Of a stretch of 64,000 nucleotides of DNA, positions 1-8,036 are shown one piece after another. Made by a program: the position numbers and the translations under genes. The DNA is from Pseudobutyrivibrio sp. ACV-2 (lineage in GTDB: Bacteria; Bacillota; Clostridia; Lachnospirales; Lachnospiraceae), in the NCBI RefSeq assembly GCF_900107545.1, contig NZ_FNQZ01000002.1:1-64000 (forward strand), given 5' to 3'. The notes beneath the pieces are model-generated. The model was not told the DNA's origin and ran no database searches. It saw only the letters and a list, made by a program, of their open reading frames with translations. The stretch's first letter is position 1. Each line of letters starts with the position of its first letter.

Positions 1-50
1 ACAACAGAAAAGATATTCACTCATCAAGTCCACCATTCATGGTAAGAAAA

Positions 51-95
51 AGGGGCCTCGCCCAGATGATTTAATCATCTAAAGCGACAGCCCCT
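51..95 (-). terminator. Intrinsic terminator after the aldose epimerase gene
   Basis: Read on the minus strand, AGGGGC pairs with GCCCCT, an inner TCGC pairs with GCGA, and an apical AGATGATT pairs with AATCATCT. A run of T follows (plus-strand A run at 46-50). It sits just past the stop codon of the epimerase gene. Confidence 0.8.
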
Positions 96-110
96 CAAAT
101 TTTTGCAAAA

Positions 111-989
111 TTATTTTACGACTATATCATAGCTGGTCTTGAATTCCTCAGCTGGTGCAAGGCTATTGCCATATTCACGTTCCTCAAGTTTTTGATTGAA
201 GCCTACTCTGTCGCAGCGGCCGCACCATGGTTCGATACATACGAATGGAGCATGCTTGCCCACTGGTGACCATACGCCAAATAAAGGTGTAGGGCATGTA
301 ACTGTAAGCACGTCCTTGCCTTCTGCATCTACAAGTGTTACTGCGTCTGACTGTCTGTTTTCAAAAATAAGAGCATCCTGACTGAAAAGCTCATCTGACA
401 TCTTAAGCACACCCTCATCAAGTGGGAAGTGCTCCTGCTTTGGAGAAAGGCATCCGCTGCCGTCACCTGCGATGATATTGGCCTTGATGCAATCATTCAC
501 CTGACCATTCTTTTCAAATCTGAGAGTGTAGGTGTCAAGATCACAGTTGAATGCCGGGTGACCACCGATAGAAAAATACATAGTTTCCTGATTAGTATTT
601 TTTACCATCCAGGTAACTGTAACCTTTGTGCCCTCAAGCTTGTAGCCGATGCAAAGTACAAAATTAAATGGATATTTTTTGTGGGTCTCCTCATTATCCT
701 GAAGCTCAAAAACAAGCTCATCCTCAGACTGGCTTACAAGGTTAAAATCCATATCTCTGGCAAAGCCATGCTGTCCCATCTCATATGTATTTCCAGCATA
801 AACAGACTTCTTTTCATAATAGTTGCCTACCAGCGGAAAAAGTACAGGTGCTGTACGGCCCCAGTATTTGCTGTCTGCCTGCCACATCAACTCCGCTCCA
901 TCTGCCTTTCTGATAAGTGAGCGAATCTCTGCGCCATGCTCCTCCACGGTAAGCTTTAATAAATCATTTTCAATAATATGTACTGCCAT
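111..989 (-). CDS. Aldose 1-epimerase family protein (LacX/YeaD-like)
   Basis: This 292-residue cytoplasmic protein belongs to the galactose-mutarotase-like superfamily, which interconverts alpha and beta anomers of aldoses or sugar phosphates. Visible family motifs are FPLVGNYY (51-58), GQHGFARD (72-79) and GGHPAFN (142-148). Length matches the LacX-type subfamily. An upstream GGGAGG supports the start. It follows the alpha-galactosidase gene on the same strand, but a terminator separates them, so it is probably transcribed separately. A role in galactoside use is inferred from the neighbour. The exact sugar is unknown. Confidence 0.85.
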   Translation of the reverse strand: MAVHIIENDLLKLTVEEHGAEIRSLIRKADGAELMWQADSKYWGRTAPVLFPLVGNYYEKKSVYAGNTYEMGQHGFARDMDFNLVSQSEDELVFELQDNEETHKKYPFNFVLCIGYKLEGTKVTVTWMVKNTNQETMYFSIGGHPAFNCDLDTYTLRFEKNGQVNDCIKANIIAGDGSGCLSPKQEHFPLDEGVLKMSDELFSQDALIFENRQSDAVTLVDAEGKDVLTVTCPTPLFGVWSPVGKHAPFVCIEPWCGRCDRVGFNQKLEEREYGNSLAPAEEFKTSYDIVVK

Positions 990-1048
990 AGTTTCCTCCC
1001 ATAATAAGTTAGAGTTTTAGTTGTAAATACCCCAACTACAGTAAAAAT

Positions 1049-1075
1049 AATGCGGTTTTATTAAAAAACCGCATT
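1049..1075 (-). terminator. Intrinsic terminator after the alpha-galactosidase gene
   Basis: An 11-bp stem (AATGCGGTTTT with AAAACCGCATT) is followed on the minus strand by ATTTTTAC. It lies between the alpha-galactosidase stop codon and the epimerase start. Confidence 0.8.
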
Positions 1076-1139
1076 AAAAGAATCCTTGTTACATTATATA
1101 TCTATTAAAGCCTGTCAGCAATACTGGCGATGTGGCATG

Positions 1140-3341
1140 TTAAGCCTCTAAAATGAACATTCTTGAGGTGAAATCACCATCTGACATGTACCAAGGCTCA
1201 TCACTTCCCATTGTGCCAAGGCCACGCTCCATAAGGAAGTCGCCATATATTTTTTCTTTGCCATTTACAGTGTAAATAGTATTCTCCTCAAGACCCTGAA
1301 GCTTGATTGTTTCCATACCGATATTTGGAGTCTTGTGAGTTTTATACATTACTACGATAGCCTGCTTTTTGTCCTCAGACACTACCATCCAGCTGGCGAT
1401 ATTTTTCTCAAATGGAGACTGTAGACGATAAAGTGTGCCATATTGGAAAAGCTCTCTGTATTTTTTCATAAATACAATCTGCTTTTTAACCTGCTCAAAT
1501 TCTGCCTCAGACACTTCGTTTAGGTCGAGCTCATAGCCAAATGTACCAAAGCATGCAATATTTGCTCTGTCATCAGCATCCATGGAGCGTCCTGTCTGAT
1601 TGTTTGGTGATTTTGAAACGTGAGCACCAATGGAAGAAATAGGATAACCATAGCTTGTACCATACTGAATCTTTACGCGCTCATGTCCATCTGTGTCATC
1701 TGAACACCAAGCCTGTGGCGCATAGTAGAGCATACCTGCATCGAAGCGACCACCACCGCTGGCACATGACTCAAACAGAATATCAGGGAAGTCCTGAATA
1801 AGTCTCTCGTAGAGACTGTACACACCAAAGATATATTTATGGTAAACCATACCCTGATACTCTGGGGCTACATTCTGGCTGAAGCATTCTGTAATTGAAC
1901 GGTTCATATCCCATTTGATGTAGCTGATGTTGGCCTTTGAAATAACATCATATAGCTGATGATAAATGTTATCTACCACCTCTGGCTTTGAGAAATCAAG
2001 AACCATCTGATGACGGCCAAGAGTTCTGCGTCTGTCAGGAGCAGCAAGCACCCAATCAGGATGTGCTCTGTACAAATCAGAGTCAGGATTTACCATCTCA
2101 GGCTCAATCCAAAGACCAAAATCCAAGCCAAGGTCATTTACCTTTTTAGCAAGACCTGTGATTCCTGCAGGAAGTTTATTCGTATTTACGTACCAGTCGC
2201 CAAGTCCTGCATAATCATCATCGCGCTTTCCAAACCAACCATCATCAAGTACAAAAAGCTCAACTCCTGCTTCTGCTCCCTTTTTAGCGATATTTAAAAT
2301 CTTTTCCTCGTCGAATTCCATCTCGGTTGCTTCCCAATTGTTGAGAAGGATTGGTCTAGGCCTTTTCTTGTATGGAGAACGAACAAGGTTATTGTTCATA
2401 AAGCCATGGATGTTCTGGCTTAAATCATTAAGACCATTTTTTGTGTAGGAAATAATAACCTCTGGTGTGTTAAACTCCTCTGCTGACGCAAGAGGCCATG
2501 CAAACCAGTTAGGATTTATCCCCATTGTGAAGCGAAGCTTGCCATAGTTATCCACTTCTGCTTTCGCCATAAAGTTACCACTGTAGACAAGATTGATTCC
2601 CATTGCCTCGCCCTGGAATTCATCTGTATTTTTTCTCTTCATAATGATGAATGGATTGAAGTTGGCACTTGAGTGTCCACGCATACTCTCGATAGAAATG
2701 ATGCCCTTTTCGATACTACGTGTATGAGGATAACGCTCACGTCCCCAAGCTCCCTCGAACTGCATCCAGTCATAATCATAATCAGGTAAATCAAGGCAGC
2801 AGCTGAATGCTTTTGTGAGCTTTACTTCTTCCTGACCGATGTTTTTGATACTAGCATGACGAGTTATGATTGAATAGTTTTCCCAGATTGTGTAGTAAAG
2901 TGTGACCTCGATTTTTGCCACATCATCAATGCAAACTATCTCAAGTGTAGTTGCTTCTGAATCCGTATTTACGTAGCTGGCTGGAAGGCCTGGAATTGGC
3001 TTCTTTCCTTCGTATATACGATATGAGTCATACATAAGATTTGTTACTCTTGAGCCGTTTGGTTGGATAATCTCATAAGCTGGTCCATGGAAATCACCAT
3101 TACCAAATGCTGGATATTCAAGGCAAGCTAATTCCTTTGTGTAATTCTCATCATCTGTAACTGCGCAGCAAAGTGGTCTGCCGGCAAGTGTCTGATAACC
3201 ATAGATAATCTGATTTTCATTTATTCTTCTACCAAAATAAAGCTGCCCCATCTCACCGTCGCGGCACTCACCAATTACATAGCTAAGCTTTGAATTGTAA
3301 AGGTGAAACTGCTTTTCTGTTTCATGTACTTTAATTCCCAT
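1140..3341 (-). CDS. GH36 alpha-galactosidase
   Basis: This 733-residue enzyme hydrolyses alpha-1,6-galactosides such as melibiose and raffinose. It has the GH36 layout: an N-terminal beta-supersandwich (about 1-320), a (beta/alpha)8 barrel (about 330-650) and a C-terminal beta domain. The predicted nucleophile is Asp478 in KWDMN and the acid/base is Asp548 in WCSDDTD. The barrel also carries FVLDDGWFG (363-371) and the SCASGGGRFD motif (525-534). There is no signal peptide, so it acts in the cytoplasm on imported oligosaccharide. The start has a GAGGAG site eight bases upstream. It is divergent from an AraC-type regulator that probably controls it. No sugar transporter is adjacent, so the substrate must enter through a system encoded elsewhere. 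Confidence 0.95.
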   Translation of the reverse strand: MGIKVHETEKQFHLYNSKLSYVIGECRDGEMGQLYFGRRINENQIIYGYQTLAGRPLCCAVTDDENYTKELACLEYPAFGNGDFHGPAYEIIQPNGSRVTNLMYDSYRIYEGKKPIPGLPASYVNTDSEATTLEIVCIDDVAKIEVTLYYTIWENYSIITRHASIKNIGQEEVKLTKAFSCCLDLPDYDYDWMQFEGAWGRERYPHTRSIEKGIISIESMRGHSSANFNPFIIMKRKNTDEFQGEAMGINLVYSGNFMAKAEVDNYGKLRFTMGINPNWFAWPLASAEEFNTPEVIISYTKNGLNDLSQNIHGFMNNNLVRSPYKKRPRPILLNNWEATEMEFDEEKILNIAKKGAEAGVELFVLDDGWFGKRDDDYAGLGDWYVNTNKLPAGITGLAKKVNDLGLDFGLWIEPEMVNPDSDLYRAHPDWVLAAPDRRRTLGRHQMVLDFSKPEVVDNIYHQLYDVISKANISYIKWDMNRSITECFSQNVAPEYQGMVYHKYIFGVYSLYERLIQDFPDILFESCASGGGRFDAGMLYYAPQAWCSDDTDGHERVKIQYGTSYGYPISSIGAHVSKSPNNQTGRSMDADDRANIACFGTFGYELDLNEVSEAEFEQVKKQIVFMKKYRELFQYGTLYRLQSPFEKNIASWMVVSEDKKQAIVVMYKTHKTPNIGMETIKLQGLEENTIYTVNGKEKIYGDFLMERGLGTMGSDEPWYMSDGDFTSRMFILEA

Positions 3342-3460
3342 TATTTATACTCCTCGTATTTGTTTTTATGTAACTCTTTACATATAGTGTTTTGGATTGT
3401 CTTTAGATAGATGTTCTCTAATCGATGCTTATAGTATATTACCTATGAAAAATTTGTTTA

Positions 3461-3469
3461 TGGTATAAT
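3461..3469 (+). promoter_or_regulatory. Extended -10 promoter for the AraC-type regulator
   Basis: TGGTATAAT is a perfect TGn-TATAAT extended -10 element, 47 bases before the ATG of the regulator gene. No good -35 hexamer is visible, as is common for extended -10 promoters. Confidence 0.65.
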
Positions 3470-3515
3470 GAATTATATAGATGTCATTTTGTGACATTTC
3501 TTGAAGGAGCATTTT

Positions 3516-4343
3516 ATGAATTATTCTGGAATCGACAGAGGTAAATTTTTGGATTATACCGCTTCAAATGACTTTGCACTGTATGAAGTGGGATTTTATA
3601 AATGTCAAAGTGACTATAGCTATGGTCCTGTCATCAGAGATCATACTATATTTCATTATGTCATTTCGGGACAGGGGATACTTGTTTTGGAAGATGAAAC
3701 TTTTCAGGTTCATGCAGGGGAAGGCTTTTTGATTCCAGGAAATACCAAAGCTTACTATAAAGCTGATACATCAGATCCTTGGGAATATGCATGGATACAT
3801 GTAGATGGGCCAAGAGCAAAGGAACTTTTTTCCAAGGCTGGGCTTATCACTAAAAGTCCAGTGTATAAGCCTGTGTCAGATTCTATGGAAATATTTGATA
3901 TTATCAATGAAATATATGATAAGAGTGATAGAGAAATATACTGCTATGGAAAGGTTTATGAGTTTTTTGATTTTATAATATCAAGCTCTGCTACACCCAA
4001 AATCGCTAGTGTTGATCCAAAGCCAAATTATGTGAAAAATGCAGTTAGATTTATCAGTTTAAAATATTCGGAGCCTATTGGTGTTAAGGATATTGCAGAA
4101 GCCTGCGGATTGAATAGAAGCTATTTGACACGATTATTTAAACAGGAAATGGGGGTGTCGCCACAGACATATTTGATGCGGTTTCGATTGAAAAGGGCAG
4201 CTAACCTGCTTCAAGAGTCGGATGAAAGTGTAGGAGTTATAGCTTATATGGTGGGGTATGTGGATGTGTTTACTTTTTCTAAAGCTTTCAAGAGGGGTTA
4301 TGGGATAGCGCCTAGTGAATACAGAGAAAAAGGCAAGCAGTAA
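3516..4343 (+). CDS. AraC-family transcriptional regulator with cupin sensor domain
   Basis: This 275-residue regulator has an N-terminal AraC-type cupin ligand-binding domain (about 20-150) and two C-terminal helix-turn-helix motifs (about 180-270). The second includes VGVIAYMVGYVDVFTFSKAFKR, ending in the usual PSEYR. An in-frame TTG lies at 3501, but AAGGAG (3504-3509) lies between the two candidates with ideal spacing to ATG 3516, which is therefore chosen. Divergence from the GH36 gene makes it the likely galactoside-responsive activator, like MsmR/RafR. The ligand is inferred, not shown. Confidence 0.9.
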   Translation: MNYSGIDRGKFLDYTASNDFALYEVGFYKCQSDYSYGPVIRDHTIFHYVISGQGILVLEDETFQVHAGEGFLIPGNTKAYYKADTSDPWEYAWIHVDGPRAKELFSKAGLITKSPVYKPVSDSMEIFDIINEIYDKSDREIYCYGKVYEFFDFIISSSATPKIASVDPKPNYVKNAVRFISLKYSEPIGVKDIAEACGLNRSYLTRLFKQEMGVSPQTYLMRFRLKRAANLLQESDESVGVIAYMVGYVDVFTFSKAFKRGYGIAPSEYREKGKQ

Positions 4344-4357
4344 ACGCTTGCCTTCGG

Positions 4358-4405
4358 CCCTCATCAGTCAGCTTGCGCTGACAGCTTCCCCCAGTGGGGG
4401 AAGCC
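4358..4405 (+). repeat. REP-like palindromic element, copy A
   Basis: It starts with the conserved CCCTCATCAG, then a variable hairpin GTCAGC-ttgc-GCTGAC, then GCTTCCCCC-agt-GGGGGAAGC. The same skeleton recurs near 5.1, 7.95 and 35.95 kb. Copy A belongs to the same subtype as the inverted half of the copy at 35975-36021. Confidence 0.8.
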
Positions 4406-4415
4406 TTATTTTTTT
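4384..4415 (+). terminator. Terminator of the AraC-type regulator gene, formed by a repeat hairpin
   Basis: The second hairpin of repeat copy A (GCTTCCCCC with GGGGGAAGC) is followed by CTTATTTTTTT on the plus strand, giving a good intrinsic terminator. The repeat appears to have been co-opted. The T run reaches the stop codon of the convergent rubrerythrin gene. Confidence 0.7.
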
Positions 4416-5001
4416 ATTTAAAATAGCGGTTTAATAGTCCTTCTAGTGCTTTGCCGTGTCTTGCTTCGTCACGAGCCATTTCGTGGACTGTGTCGTGGAT
4501 GGCGTCTAAGTTATTTTTCTTAGCGCAGGTTGCTAAATCAACCTTGCCGCCTGTTGCGCCGTATTCACAATCAACACGCCAAGCGAGATTCTTTTTAGTA
4601 GAATCTGTCATATTCTTTTCAAGGTCTGAGCCTAACATCTCAGCAAATTTTGCTGCATGCTCTGCTTCTTCCCAGGCTGCCTTTTCCCAATATAGGCCAA
4701 TCTCTGGGTAGCCCTCTCTGTGAGCTACTCTGGCCATGCAAAGATACATGCCTACTTCTGAGCACTCACCTTCAAAATTAGCTTTGAGCTGTTCAAAAAT
4801 ATATTTCTTATCTTCTTCTGAGACTTCAGGATTGTTTTTTACTGTTGCTTCATAAAGTCCAAATACATGCTCTGCTGCAAGTGTAATTTCGCCTTCAACC
4901 TTTTTGAATTTATCACCACTTACATGACATACTGGACACTCATCAGGTGGGTTGTCACCCTCGTGAACATAACCACATACTGGACATACGTATTTTGCCA
5001 T
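4414..5001 (-). CDS. Reverse rubrerythrin (N-terminal rubredoxin domain plus di-iron domain)
   Basis: This 195-residue protein carries its rubredoxin domain first (Cys6, Cys9, Cys22, Cys25 in CPVCGY and CPVCH) and then a ferritin-like four-helix di-iron domain. Conserved carboxylate/histidine motifs there are EGECSE, EEAEHAA and DEARH. This order is reversed relative to classical rubrerythrin and is typical of clostridial oxygen/peroxide-detoxifying NADH-linked systems. It acts in the cytoplasm as a peroxidase/oxidase that takes electrons from a rubredoxin reductase. AAAGGAG lies before the start. It appears monocistronic. No clear PerR box was found upstream. Confidence 0.92.
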   Translation of the reverse strand: MAKYVCPVCGYVHEGDNPPDECPVCHVSGDKFKKVEGEITLAAEHVFGLYEATVKNNPEVSEEDKKYIFEQLKANFEGECSEVGMYLCMARVAHREGYPEIGLYWEKAAWEEAEHAAKFAEMLGSDLEKNMTDSTKKNLAWRVDCEYGATGGKVDLATCAKKNNLDAIHDTVHEMARDEARHGKALEGLLNRYFK

Positions 5002-5062
5002 AAATTTTGACTCCTTTCAGAAATAAATTGAACATATGTTAATATAAAGGACGTTACCTACA

Positions 5063-5105
5063 CCCCTCATCCGCCCTTTGGGCACCTTCCCCCCAGGGGG
5101 AAGGC
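5063..5105 (+). repeat. REP-like palindromic element, copy B1
   Basis: It begins CCCCTCATCC, has a small hairpin GCCC-ttt-GGGC, then CACCTTCCCCCC paired with GGGGGAAGGC. It is the shortest form of the element in this window and lies 11 bases from the longer copy B2. Confidence 0.8.
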
Positions 5106-5116
5106 ATGGGTTACAG

Positions 5117-5232
5117 CCCTCATCCGCCCCTCGCCGGGGTGGCAGATAACGCTAAAGCATTATCTCTTCCCCTCGCCGGGGTGGCAGATAACGCTAAAGC
5201 ATTATCTCTTCCCTCCGGGCACCTTCCCCCCA
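5117..5232 (+). repeat. REP-like palindromic element, copy B2, with a perfect 42-bp tandem duplication
   Basis: It has the same head (CCCTCATCCG) and tail (CACCTTCCCCCC to GGGGGAAGGC) as copy B1. The middle is enlarged by two identical 42-bp units, 5127-5168 and 5169-5210. Each unit contains CCCC-tcgcc-GGGG and the imperfect hairpin GATAAcGCT-aa-AGCaTTATC. Copy C near 7.95 kb carries one such unit. The unit length is divisible by three, so open reading frames run through it, but these are not thought to be coding. Confidence 0.85.
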
Positions 5233-5306
5233 GGGGGAAGGCTTTTATTCATAATAGCATAAAGAAGTCTGTAAATACTCAAAAACACTAATAGTTCTTA
5301 GATTAT

Positions 5307-6827
5307 TCACAAATGTAGATTTTCAAGGAAAAGCTGTTCAAATTTAGGGTCGGTGGCGAGGAATACTACTTTTGAATTATCTTTTATTTCCTGTAAAGTG
5401 TCCTCATCCGGGTTCATTATGAATTCTATGTCACCTAGCAGTGATGAATTGCCCAGGGTTTCGTATTTTGAAAGAATAGCCTCTGGGAATAATCCGATAC
5501 CTGCTGCGGAAAGCACACCCACAGATGCGCCTAATCCTCCGGATACATAGAGATGATCTATGTGTACGGCAGTCAGATTTGCTGCTTCAAAAAGCATTTG
5601 AATTCCTGATACGATTGCGGCCTTTGCTAGAATCACCTGCTGTATGTCTTCTCCTGTGATAACGATACCGTCAGCTATAGGGAATCCACTTTCTGAATAT
5701 TCATCCTTGAGAAGTCCACCGGCATCTATAATATCGTTTCTGTAAAGCTCATAAATCATGTCTATTACGCCACTTCCACAAAGTCCGATAGGCTTTTCAT
5801 TGCCAATGGTGCTGTACGTTACATTGCAATGATTGATAGACAGATGATTTATAGCACCCTTTACAGATGGCACACCACAGCTTAAGGATGCGCCCTCCAA
5901 GGCAGGACCTGCAGATGCAGATGAACACCAATAGGTAGTTCCATCAAAAAGCACAAGCTCCGCATTGGTTCCTAAATCTACAAACAGGAACTTATCCTTT
6001 TCATGATTTTTCTTTTTTAAATTTTGTCTTACATAATATAAACCAGACACAATGTCGCCACCTACAAAAGTGCTGATGGATGGCATAAAGAATATATCTC
6101 TGGTGCTCTCTCTAAACTTTACAGAGTCAAGCGTATATGGCACGAATGGATATGCTGCCAAGCCATCTACCGGGTAGCCTAGGAACAGGTGAGTCATAAC
6201 TGTATTTCCAGAAATTACAACCTTATGTGTTAAAAAATCCTCACCTAAAATCCTGGTACCAAGCCCCATCAGGTCCTTTACGACGATATCTCTTAGTTCT
6301 TCGCCATGACCATCAATAGCTGCTTTTATACGGCTCATTACATCTGCACCATATTTCAGCTGACCGTTAGTATAGGTCTGCTGACGCAGTACTTTTCCTG
6401 TATTCAATTCGATAGCCGCTACTGCCAGTGTGGTAGTTCCAATATCAACGGCAATAGCTATATTGGTTTTATCCAAAGGAAGTTCATTTTCCTGGCCTGA
6501 TACACCCACCGATGTAATTTCAGAAACCAGTCTCTTTGGAACCTGAATCTTGCAATCCTTTGTGATGACACATTTGCAGCCCAGTCGCCATCCATTTCTC
6601 ATTTCTGAAAAATCAAGAGCGCGCTCATCAGCTGAAGTCATCTCAGGAGCACCATAGACGAACCTTATGGCACAGCTAAGACATTTTTCATAGCCACCAC
6701 AAGGTCGATAGAATTTAAGACCTAAGTCATCCATAGCCTGAACAAAAGAAATCGCTTCGCCAGGCTTGGTCATTAACATATATTCCTGTTCAGGAACAAC
6801 ATCTTCAATAACAACTTTTATTTCCAT
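5307..6827 (-). CDS. Ferredoxin/ASKHA-domain protein, reductive activator of corrinoid proteins family (DUF4445)
   Basis: This 506-residue protein joins an N-terminal [2Fe-2S] domain (Cys43, Cys49, Cys52 and Cys84) to a large C-terminal ASKHA ATPase-like domain. The phosphate-binding motif AVDIGTTTLAVA starts near residue 126, and GGDIVSG and LCGSGVID motifs lie further on. Family members such as RamA and RACo use ATP to drive uphill reduction of Co(II) corrinoid proteins. No methyltransferase or corrinoid protein is nearby, so the partner is unknown. Its start overlaps the end of the phosphodiesterase gene by 10 bases, so the two are translationally coupled in one operon. Confidence 0.85.
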   Translation of the reverse strand: MEIKVVIEDVVPEQEYMLMTKPGEAISFVQAMDDLGLKFYRPCGGYEKCLSCAIRFVYGAPEMTSADERALDFSEMRNGWRLGCKCVITKDCKIQVPKRLVSEITSVGVSGQENELPLDKTNIAIAVDIGTTTLAVAAIELNTGKVLRQQTYTNGQLKYGADVMSRIKAAIDGHGEELRDIVVKDLMGLGTRILGEDFLTHKVVISGNTVMTHLFLGYPVDGLAAYPFVPYTLDSVKFRESTRDIFFMPSISTFVGGDIVSGLYYVRQNLKKKNHEKDKFLFVDLGTNAELVLFDGTTYWCSSASAGPALEGASLSCGVPSVKGAINHLSINHCNVTYSTIGNEKPIGLCGSGVIDMIYELYRNDIIDAGGLLKDEYSESGFPIADGIVITGEDIQQVILAKAAIVSGIQMLFEAANLTAVHIDHLYVSGGLGASVGVLSAAGIGLFPEAILSKYETLGNSSLLGDIEFIMNPDEDTLQEIKDNSKVVFLATDPKFEQLFLENLHL

Positions 6828-7321
6828 TTAGTTCTTTCGTATTCCTCTAGGGAATGTAAATCCATTTGTAGTTCACCACTATTATCTACCAAAATTGTCA
6901 TATAAGTGTGTTCACGGGAGTTTTGTCTTGGAAAAGATACACTTCCCGGATTTGCTATGACAAGACCTTGAAAATGATCAATGGTAGGTACATGGGTGTG
7001 GCCATATAATACAATGTCACAGCCCTTTGCTTTAGCGGCTTCTGCAATCTTTTCATAAGTATAGCTCACACCGTAGTAGTGACCGTGGGTGAGAAGAAGC
7101 CTGTGGTTACCCACATCCAGAACCACTTCATTTGGAAGATTTCCTCCCCAGTCACAATTGCCGCATACACATTCTGCTGGTGCTTCAGACATCATCCAAA
7201 GGTTGTCCTCAACGCCCTGCCCATCTCCAAGATGATAGATTCTGTCCGGCTTTTCTATGTCGATGACAGTTCTTAAATTATCAGGACTGCCATGAGTATC
7301 ACTAACAACTAATATTTTCAT
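6818..7321 (-). CDS. YfcE/MJ0936-family metallophosphoesterase
   Basis: This 167-residue calcineurin-like phosphoesterase shows the full metal-ligand set: DTH (Asp8, His10), GDG, GNCD, LTHGHYYG and GHTHVP. The family hydrolyses phosphodiesters with Mn or Ni in vitro, and its physiological substrate is generally unknown. It overlaps rdgB by 20 bases and the downstream ASKHA gene by 10 bases. The rdgB-yfcE pairing is common in Firmicutes and suggests nucleotide housekeeping. Confidence 0.9.
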   Translation of the reverse strand: MKILVVSDTHGSPDNLRTVIDIEKPDRIYHLGDGQGVEDNLWMMSEAPAECVCGNCDWGGNLPNEVVLDVGNHRLLLTHGHYYGVSYTYEKIAEAAKAKGCDIVLYGHTHVPTIDHFQGLVIANPGSVSFPRQNSREHTYMTILVDNSGELQMDLHSLEEYERTKWK

Positions 7322-7913
7322 GTTTAATTATTTCTTCCTTTATCATTCTAAGAGCCTGTCCTCTGTGGCTGATAGCATTTTTTTCCTCTGGGCTGATAGC
7401 TGCTGTGCTTACATCCTTGTCCCAAAGATAGAAAATCGGGTCATAGCCGAAGCCATTTTCTCCCATAGGCTCCCAACCGATATAGCCCTCTATAGTGCCT
7501 CGCACTACCGCTTCTTTGCCATCTGGGAACACCGCTGAAACTGCGCAAACGAAGCGGGCACTTCTGTCCAGCTTTTCTACTCCATTAAGGCGCTCTATGA
7601 GATTGGCGTTTTTAATGTCATAACTGGTGTCCTCTCCCAAGTATCTGGCAGAATATATTCCAGGCTCTTTATTTAATGCATCTATTTCAAGGCCACTGTC
7701 ATCAGCAAGTACGATTGCATCCTTGGCGTATGCGGCAATGGCTCTGGATTTGATGAGTGAATTTTCTTCGAAGGTCTTGCCGTCCTCTACTATATCAATG
7801 TCTATGCCTGCCTGCTTCATTGTGAGAATATCGTATTTTTCCTCACCAAGGATTTCTTTGATTTCTCGTAATTTGTTTGGATTGCCTGTGGCAAAGATTA
7901 TTTTGGTTTTCAT
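7302..7913 (-). CDS. rdgB: XTP/dITP diphosphohydrolase (RdgB/HAM1 family)
   Basis: This 203-residue pyrophosphatase removes ITP, XTP and their deoxy forms from the nucleotide pool and so prevents mutagenic incorporation. Diagnostic motifs are ATGNPNKLREI near the N-terminus, the metal-binding DDSGLEIDAL (71-80), GFGYDPIF and SHRGQAL. Length is normal. AAGGAG lies upstream of the ATG. It is followed by the overlapping phosphodiesterase gene. A REP-like element separates it from the amidase gene upstream. Confidence 0.95.
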   Translation of the reverse strand: MKTKIIFATGNPNKLREIKEILGEEKYDILTMKQAGIDIDIVEDGKTFEENSLIKSRAIAAYAKDAIVLADDSGLEIDALNKEPGIYSARYLGEDTSYDIKNANLIERLNGVEKLDRSARFVCAVSAVFPDGKEAVVRGTIEGYIGWEPMGENGFGYDPIFYLWDKDVSTAAISPEEKNAISHRGQALRMIKEEIIKHENISC

Positions 7914-7951
7914 TTTGACTCCTTGTTTTAGTTGTTCTATAGCCGTCAGGA

Positions 7952-8036
7952 CACCTCATCCGCCCCTCGCCGGGGTGGCAGATAACGCTAAAGCATTATC
8001 TCATCCCTTCGGGCACCTTCCCCTCAAGGGGAAGGC
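7952..8036 (+). repeat. REP-like palindromic element, copy C
   Basis: It starts ACCTCATCCG, holds one copy of the CCCC-tcgcc-GGGG plus GATAACGCTAAAGCATTATC module that is doubled in copy B2, then CACCTTCCCC-tcaa-GGGGAAGGC. It fills the rdgB-amidase spacer. Its last base is the first base (on this strand) of the amidase stop codon. Confidence 0.85.

Noticed and set aside
4332-4352. Separate terminator GGCAAGC/GCTTGCC at the end of the AraC-type gene
   Set aside because: The stem overlaps the stop codon and has no T run. The repeat hairpin just downstream is the better terminator.
5106-5291. Open frame running through repeat copy B2 with a repeated 14-residue pattern
   Set aside because: The pattern comes from the 42-bp non-coding palindrome module, which also gives similar peptides at 7.95 kb. 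No ribosome binding site.
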